Assembly (NCBI GenBank): GCA_902494245.1
Contig: CABUSR010000035.1
Coordinates: forward strand, 1-18,201
From: an uncultured Collinsella sp.
Lineage (GTDB): Bacteria > Actinomycetota > Coriobacteriia > Coriobacteriales > Coriobacteriaceae
Direction of reading: 5' to 3'
DNA length: 18,201 nucleotides
Shown here: piece by piece, positions 13,910 to 18,201 of the stretch
How the letters are laid out: the number at the start of each line of letters is the position of its first letter
How positions within the stretch are numbered: position 1 is the stretch's first letter
Program-made: the position numbers and the translations under genes
Notes under the pieces: model-generated
Database searches by the model: none
What the model was told of the DNA's origin: nothing
Seen by the model: the letters and a program-made list of their open reading frames with translations, nothing else

Positions 13910-15001
13910 CTAGCGTTTCTTTCCGCGGAAGAAAAAGCCGTGCAGTGACGGCTTGAGGCCGCGGTTGGCGCGATGCTCCTCGACGCGCTCGTGGATCGAA
14001 GCGACGCGCTCGATGACTTCGTCGGGAATCGGCACATCGGGATTCATGTTCTCGACTTGGCTGACCTCGGCGGCGGCGACCTGGTCGATAATGGGCACGT
14101 CGTCGCGCGAGATGACAGGTGTGGCGTCTTCCTTCATCTTGCGATAACGCTGCATCATGTCGGTCTGTAGCTGTTGGGCCGAAGGCGGTGTCCAGATGAT
14201 GGCGTTGGCGCCGGCGGCGATGGTCTCGCGAATGCTCTCGGGCGTCTTGCCGCCCGGCGCGATAAGCGGCAGGTTGGGATAGTGCTCGCGCAGCTCGCGT
14301 AGGACCTGGGGCGTGTTCTTGCCGGCGGCGATGTTGAGAATCTTGGCTCCAGCGCGCACCTTGGCGTGGGCATCGTCGTCGCAGCGAACGACCGTGGCGA
14401 TGACGGGGATGTCGGCGATGTTGGTGATGTGCTCGACCATCTCGGCAGTAGCGGGGGAGTTGACCACGCAGCCCGCCGCGCCCTGCATCTCGGAGACGGC
14501 TGCCATCTGCACGGAGCGCTTACCGGTCGTAGTTCCGCCACCCACGCCTACAAAGACCGGGCACTCGGCGACGGTCAGCAGCGCTTGCGTAATGGCGGGC
14601 TGCGGCGTGAAAGGGTAGACCGCAAAGACGGCGTCGGCGTTGGAGTTGCGGATAACCGCGACATCGGTGGTGTAAATGAGCGACTTGATGCGTCGGCCAA
14701 AGAGCGTGAAGCCGCTGGCCTCCTCGATCTCGTCGGGCATGCGAAGGGCAGCCTTGCGTAGGCGTCCGTCGATGGGCAGGGGCTCCATAGGGAGCAGGCC
14801 GTTGGGCGTGACGGCTATTTGGGGCTCGGTGAACTCGTCTGCAAGCTCGACCTCGGAAAAATCGACCGAGGCGACGATGTCTTCGTGCACCTCGGCGGGC
14901 ACATCGATGGGAGCTTGGTCGTTTGCCGCCGTAGGCGTGTCGAAGGAGCTGGTGCCGACGAAGGCGTCGACGCGCTCATTTAGATCGTTGAGGGTATCCA
15001 T
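13910..15001 (-). CDS. TIM-barrel-like protein of unknown function (often annotated 'hydrolase')
   Basis: This 363-aa protein has a conserved core (about 91-275) that I recognise from Firmicutes and Coriobacteriia proteins usually labelled only 'hydrolase'. Core motifs are GRRIKSLIYTTDVAVIRN, ADAVFAVYPFTPQP, VFVGVGGGTTTGKRSV, IPVIATVV, AGAKILNIAAGKNTP and PLIAPGGKTPESIRETIAAGANAI. The alternating strand/helix pattern with a GG near the end resembles phosphate-binding TIM barrels. No catalytic chemistry can be assigned. It carries an acidic, probably disordered N-terminal extension of about 90 residues and a C-terminal tail of about 85 ending in a basic FFFRGKKR, both beyond the roughly 240-residue core I recall for the family. 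Start: ATG 15001 is the first in frame, but its ribosome site is poor. It ends at the bidirectional terminator shared with the DegV gene. Confidence 0.75.
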   Translation of the reverse strand: MDTLNDLNERVDAFVGTSSFDTPTAANDQAPIDVPAEVHEDIVASVDFSEVELADEFTEPQIAVTPNGLLPMEPLPIDGRLRKAALRMPDEIEEASGFTLFGRRIKSLIYTTDVAVIRNSNADAVFAVYPFTPQPAITQALLTVAECPVFVGVGGGTTTGKRSVQMAAVSEMQGAAGCVVNSPATAEMVEHITNIADIPVIATVVRCDDDAHAKVRAGAKILNIAAGKNTPQVLRELREHYPNLPLIAPGGKTPESIRETIAAGANAIIWTPPSAQQLQTDMMQRYRKMKEDATPVISRDDVPIIDQVAAAEVSQVENMNPDVPIPDEVIERVASIHERVEEHRANRGLKPSLHGFFFRGKKR

Positions 15002-15192
15002 GGAGGCTCGATTCTATGTGATGATGGCCGGCGCGATGCAGCCGGAATTGCGAATGCTAAATCGTTTGACGAGTTGATTTTTCCCCGCCGCGCCATCCGT
15101 TAGACCGAAGGGCCGGCGAACGTGAAGGAGCTGTGGTGGCGGGTATCGAGGTGCTATCTTGAAAGCCCCGTTTAAAAGAGAGGTGACGCGGT

Positions 15193-15363
15193 ATGGAATT
15201 GACAGCAATGTTTGGCTCGATCGGCCTGTGTGTGGCCGCAATCGTTGCCGCCGCGGTCATCTACTTTGTGGTCACGGCCATTAAGGGCAAAAGGGCCGAA
15301 CGCAAGGAGCGCGCGATGCTTAAACAGCATCGCGACCAGCAGGGCAAACGCGCACAGAGATAG
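15193..15363 (+). CDS. Small single-pass membrane protein, 56 aa
   Basis: ATG at 15193 opens a 56-codon frame ending at TAG 15361-15363. A GAGAGGT ribosome site lies 8 bases upstream. The product starts MELTAMFGSIG, has one hydrophobic helix (about 7-30, rich in Ala, Val and Ile), then a strongly basic tail (KGKRAERKER...QQGKRAQR). By the positive-inside rule the tail faces the cytoplasm. TATCTT at 15155-15160, preceded by TGC, could be an extended -10 box. It sits alone between the divergent TIM-barrel gene and the convergent methyltransferase gene. No family is recognised and no function is offered. Codon use, ribosome site and the clear helix-plus-basic-tail design support a real gene. Confidence 0.7.
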   Translation: MELTAMFGSIGLCVAAIVAAAVIYFVVTAIKGKRAERKERAMLKQHRDQQGKRAQR

Positions 15364-15387
15364 CTTGTTGAGTTTTGGATCCGTGCG

Positions 15388-16491
15388 CTAGCTGCGTTTT
15401 CGGATCAGGGCAATGTAGAAGCCCTCAAAGTCGCGGCTAGGCGGAATGGTCAGCGTGCCGGGCATACCGTTGGCGACGGACGAGACGTGGCCGGCGGCGA
15501 TGGCCTCGGTGAGAGCGTTGCTCTCGATGTGTGGCTCTTCGCCAGCTTCCTGAGCACGTTGCGTTTCACTTTCGCTCGGCGTGCCGTCGAGGGGGATAAG
15601 CTCGCAGTCCATATGCTTGTCGAGGGCCTCTTGCAGGGCGTCCTCGTTTTCCTGCGGCAAGATCGAACAGGTCGAATAGACGAGCGTGCCGCCCGGTTTG
15701 AGGGCACCCATGGCGCGGTCCAGAAGTGCTCGCTGCGAGCGGGCGCACTTGCTCAGCAACTGCTCGGTGAGGCCGCGCAGGCTTTTCTCGTTGCCGTTGA
15801 TGACGGTGCCCGTGCCGGTGCAGGGAGCGTCGAGCAGGATGCGGTCAAAGCGGAAGAACTCGTCGAGCTCGCGTGCGTCGATGCGCATGACGGGCACGTT
15901 TTTGGCACCTTGGCGGTGGAGGTTGGACTCAAGCTTTTCGGCGCGGGGAATGCTCATCTCGCAGGCCGTGAGGTGTGCCTGGCCCTGGGTGAGGGCGGCG
16001 ATCTGCGTTGTCTTGCCGCCGGGGGCTGCGCACATGTCCAGGATGTCCTCGCCGGCCTGAACGCCCAGGGCCAACGGCGGCATCATGGACGACAGGCTCT
16101 GCAGATAGATTTTGCCGTCGCGGTAGATGTCGAGATCCCACAGATCGGAAACCTGGGCCTCGGGCAGGATAAAGGCGTCTGGGTACCAGACGACGGGGTT
16201 GTGGGCGATGCCGGCTGCATCGAGCGCCGCAGCGATGTCCTCGGCGGTCGCCTTGAGCGTGTTGGCGCGCAGTGTGACCGGGCGTGTGGCCGCGGCACCA
16301 AAGCCCTCGATCATGAGCTCGGCATCGGCGGGCGCATAGGCGCCGGCGACCGTGTCGACCATAAAGCGCGGCAGGTCGGCGGCGCAGGGAAGGGCGGCAA
16401 GCTGGTCGGAAAGCTCGGTGGAGGCAAACTGCCTAAGCTTGAGCTCGGGCTTAACCTGCTTTTTCTGCTTACGACGACGCGGCTTGGACAT
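15388..16491 (-). CDS. RsmB/NOP-family RNA (cytosine-5) methyltransferase
   Basis: This 367-aa protein is a SAM-dependent RNA m5C methyltransferase of the RsmB/NOP2/RsmF family. SAM-binding motif I is DMCAAPGGK (152-160). Motif IV is DAPCTGTGT (221-229) with Cys224, and motif VI is VYSTCSILPQENE (271-283) with the catalytic Cys275; two Cys residues are typical of this family. The N-terminus is a basic tail (PRRRKQKKQ) followed by a helical domain of the type that precedes the Rossmann core. It is shorter than E. coli RsmF (479 aa) and has no obvious C-terminal PUA-like domain, so the rRNA target (16S or tRNA position) cannot be fixed. Start: ATG 16491 follows GGAAGGAAAG. It lies 59 bases past the MetRS-like gene, same direction, probably co-transcribed. 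Confidence 0.92.
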   Translation of the reverse strand: MSKPRRRKQKKQVKPELKLRQFASTELSDQLAALPCAADLPRFMVDTVAGAYAPADAELMIEGFGAAATRPVTLRANTLKATAEDIAAALDAAGIAHNPVVWYPDAFILPEAQVSDLWDLDIYRDGKIYLQSLSSMMPPLALGVQAGEDILDMCAAPGGKTTQIAALTQGQAHLTACEMSIPRAEKLESNLHRQGAKNVPVMRIDARELDEFFRFDRILLDAPCTGTGTVINGNEKSLRGLTEQLLSKCARSQRALLDRAMGALKPGGTLVYSTCSILPQENEDALQEALDKHMDCELIPLDGTPSESETQRAQEAGEEPHIESNALTEAIAAGHVSSVANGMPGTLTIPPSRDFEGFYIALIRKRS

Positions 16492-16529
16492 CCGTCTTTC
16501 CTTCCCGTTCCAAATTGACTACTTTCCGG

Positions 16530-16549
16530 GCACGCCGCTGCTGGCGTGC
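16530..16549 (-). other. Short hairpin between the MetRS-like and methyltransferase genes
   Basis: GCACGCC and GGCGTGC (7 bp, loop of 6) lie directly after the MetRS-like stop. No T-run follows on the minus strand, so it is not a convincing terminator; it could stabilise a 3' end or tune downstream expression. Confidence 0.4.
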
Positions 16550-16550
16550 T

Positions 16551-18201
16551 TTAGTACTGGCTCTCGTGCTTGCTAAAGAAGTCGAAGCGCGGGGGCAGCG
16601 GCTTCACGCGGTGCTCGCCGGGCTTCTCGCCCAGGCTCTCCACAAACTCATCCGTGGAGGCAAAGATGTTATCCCAGCTAAAGAAGGCGACCGGGTCGAC
16701 GTCGAAGTACTCGCAGATGAGCTCGCAGCCGGCCGGGACGATGCCGTGCATGAGCACGGTCGCCACGCGCAGCTCGGTAAAGGCGTCGACCAGGGCCTGC
16801 GTCATGGCGGCGTTTGCCGGCTCGCCCTCGAGCTTGTTGGCGGCCTTGGAGGCGTCGCTCCAGCGCTTGTTGGCGGCACGCAGGTAGTCGTCGCACACGG
16901 CGAGCGCGCGGTGCGTCTCAAACTTGTACATGGCCTGCTCAAAGGCGAGGACTGCCTGCTGGGCGGCTTCGACCACGGTGGCGGAGGCGGCACCGGCGGG
17001 GATGCAGCCGTTGCGATAGGGGCTCTCGTCGCCTTCCTTGACGGCGACGCCGTAGAAGCAGCTGCGGGCCAGGCGGTTGAAGACGCCGGTCAAAAGGGCG
17101 CTCTCCTTGAGGGCCGGATCGATGACGCGCTTGTCGTCGCAGGCGCGCACCTCGTTGCCGTCCTTGTCCTTGCCGGTCACGCGGGTATCGTATGCCTTGG
17201 GGCTAAAGCTCACCGGCTTTTCGGACAGGCCGAGCGACAGCCAGTGCGCACGCATCTGCTCGCAGGTGTAGTGGTTGAGCAGGTCGTCTGCCGGCGGGGG
17301 AGGCGTCTGCGAGGACGAGCTTGCCTTTTTGCCCATGTAGAGCAGGTGGTAGCAGGCGCTGACGGTGCTCTGAGTAAGGTCCCAGCCCAGGGCCTCCCAC
17401 ATGGCGGTCTGCGCGATGCAGTAGAAGTAGATGTTGTCCTGACCGATGAACTGGTAGATCTGTGCGTCATCCGAGCACCACCAGTCGCGCCAGTCGAGCG
17501 AGCTGTGCTGGTAGGTGGGCGCGGGGACCTGCGTGGAATCGGCGGCGGGCTCGCCCATGAGGGCGGCATCCTGGGCGGCGACACCCTCGGTCACGCCGGC
17601 GGCGCGGGCGTCGCGCGCGAGCACGGTGCGCGTATAGCTGATGGGCGCCCACAGGCTCTCGGGCCAGCACCAGCAGGTGACGTCGTTCACGCCGTCGACC
17701 TCGGGCACCGGAACGCCCCAGTCGATGTTGCCGGTGATACGGAAGGGCACGAGCGCCTTGCCGCTGCGGAAGCGCACGCCGCCGTTGGCGAGCACCGCGT
17801 GGGCGTCGTCGCGTTCCTTCCAGCTGGGGAAGGTGACGGTAAAGCTGCTCTTGTTGCCCTCGGGCTCCAGTACGGTGTGCTCGGGCAGCTGGTCCTCGAC
17901 GGCGTCGAAGGCCTCGCGGAACTTGTTCTGGATGTAGAGCTGAGCCGGCAGCAGCCACTCCTCCATGGTCTTGGAGACCACGGAGCGAACCTGCGGGTTC
18001 TGGGCGAGCTTGGCGGTATAGGTCTTCATAAAGTCGAGGTAGGCCGGCAGGTCGAAGTAGAGGTTGTCGACCGGGCGCAGCTCGGGCACTTCGCCGGTGA
18101 GCTGGCTCTTGGGTGCGATGAGTTCCTCGGGCTCAAACTGGTGACCCAGGTCGCACTCGTCGGCATAAGCCTTTTCGGATTTGCAACCTTGGATGGGGCA
18201 G
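16551..18201 (-). CDS. Methionyl-tRNA synthetase-like protein (partial, N-terminus beyond the right edge)
   Basis: The frame is open to the window edge; 549 codons plus a stop are visible and the N-terminal Rossmann part is missing. The first residues CPIQGC...CDLGHQF match the zinc-binding insertion of MetRS, followed by PKSQLTGEVPELR and NLYFDLP, then WAPISYT and FIGQDNIYFYCI (canonical FIGKD). All are MetRS landmarks, and a helical anticodon-binding-type domain occupies the last 200 residues. However, the KMSKS position reads GKKASSSSQTPPPP (about 17307-17333): the second Lys is Ser. The WVDAP loop is also altered, and a 30-residue insertion (near 17560) precedes DWRDWW. It may be a divergent paralogue or have a changed role. 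If this is the organism's only metG, the chemistry would be unusual. No signal peptide or membrane segment is visible in this part. Confidence 0.82.
   Translation of the reverse strand, partial: CPIQGCKSEKAYADECDLGHQFEPEELIAPKSQLTGEVPELRPVDNLYFDLPAYLDFMKTYTAKLAQNPQVRSVVSKTMEEWLLPAQLYIQNKFREAFDAVEDQLPEHTVLEPEGNKSSFTVTFPSWKERDDAHAVLANGGVRFRSGKALVPFRITGNIDWGVPVPEVDGVNDVTCWCWPESLWAPISYTRTVLARDARAAGVTEGVAAQDAALMGEPAADSTQVPAPTYQHSSLDWRDWWCSDDAQIYQFIGQDNIYFYCIAQTAMWEALGWDLTQSTVSACYHLLYMGKKASSSSQTPPPPADDLLNHYTCEQMRAHWLSLGLSEKPVSFSPKAYDTRVTGKDKDGNEVRACDDKRVIDPALKESALLTGVFNRLARSCFYGVAVKEGDESPYRNGCIPAGAASATVVEAAQQAVLAFEQAMYKFETHRALAVCDDYLRAANKRWSDASKAANKLEGEPANAAMTQALVDAFTELRVATVLMHGIVPAGCELICEYFDVDPVAFFSWDNIFASTDEFVESLGEKPGEHRVKPLPPRFDFFSKHESQY

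Overview
The window looks like chromosome from a GC-rich, anaerobic gut actinobacterium of the class Coriobacteriia, most likely Collinsella. This rests on recognised gene families (class III fructose-bisphosphatase, a conserved Coriobacteriia-type MetRS-like protein, DUF4430 surface proteins), high-GC codon use and ordinary AGGAGG-type ribosome sites. It is inference, as no 16S or marker alignment was possible. No tRNA, rRNA, CRISPR array, prophage or transposase gene was seen.

Left part (1-4350). The window opens on the last codons of folD, followed by an AT-rich 230-bp intergenic element bounded by perfect 30-bp inverted repeats with a strong hairpin inside. Then comes a cytosolic C69-family dipeptidase, followed by a two-gene unit: a small phasin-like helical protein and an AarF/ABC1/UbiB atypical kinase with a C-terminal membrane anchor, closed by a terminator.

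Central part (4350-9501), the most interesting. A cobalamin-class riboswitch leads into two overlapping genes for exported, membrane-anchored proteins. The first (1282 aa) has a signal peptide, four DUF4430 domains (the fold of the transcobalamin/intrinsic factor C-terminal beta domain), a PQQ-like beta-propeller, an InlB-type repeat, long Gly/Ser and Lys/Ser/Asp linkers and a C-terminal transmembrane anchor. The second (300 aa) is anchored at its N-terminus and ends in one DUF4430 domain. Control by a B12 riboswitch plus transcobalamin-like domains suggests a surface corrinoid-capture system. The propeller invites comparison with the Bacteroides B12-binding propeller BtuG, but that is analogy only. 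A strong terminator ends the unit.

Right part (9541-18201). On the minus strand lie two paralogous GtrA-family membrane proteins and a class III fructose-1,6-bisphosphatase with a 10-bp-arm palindrome just upstream of its start. A DegV/FakB fatty-acid-binding protein is read in the plus direction and meets, at a bidirectional terminator, a minus-strand TIM-barrel-like protein of unknown function. A 56-residue membrane protein gene (plus) follows, then an RsmB/NOP-type RNA m5C methyltransferase and a MetRS-like protein (both minus). The MetRS-like protein runs off the right edge and lacks a recognisable KMSKS signature.
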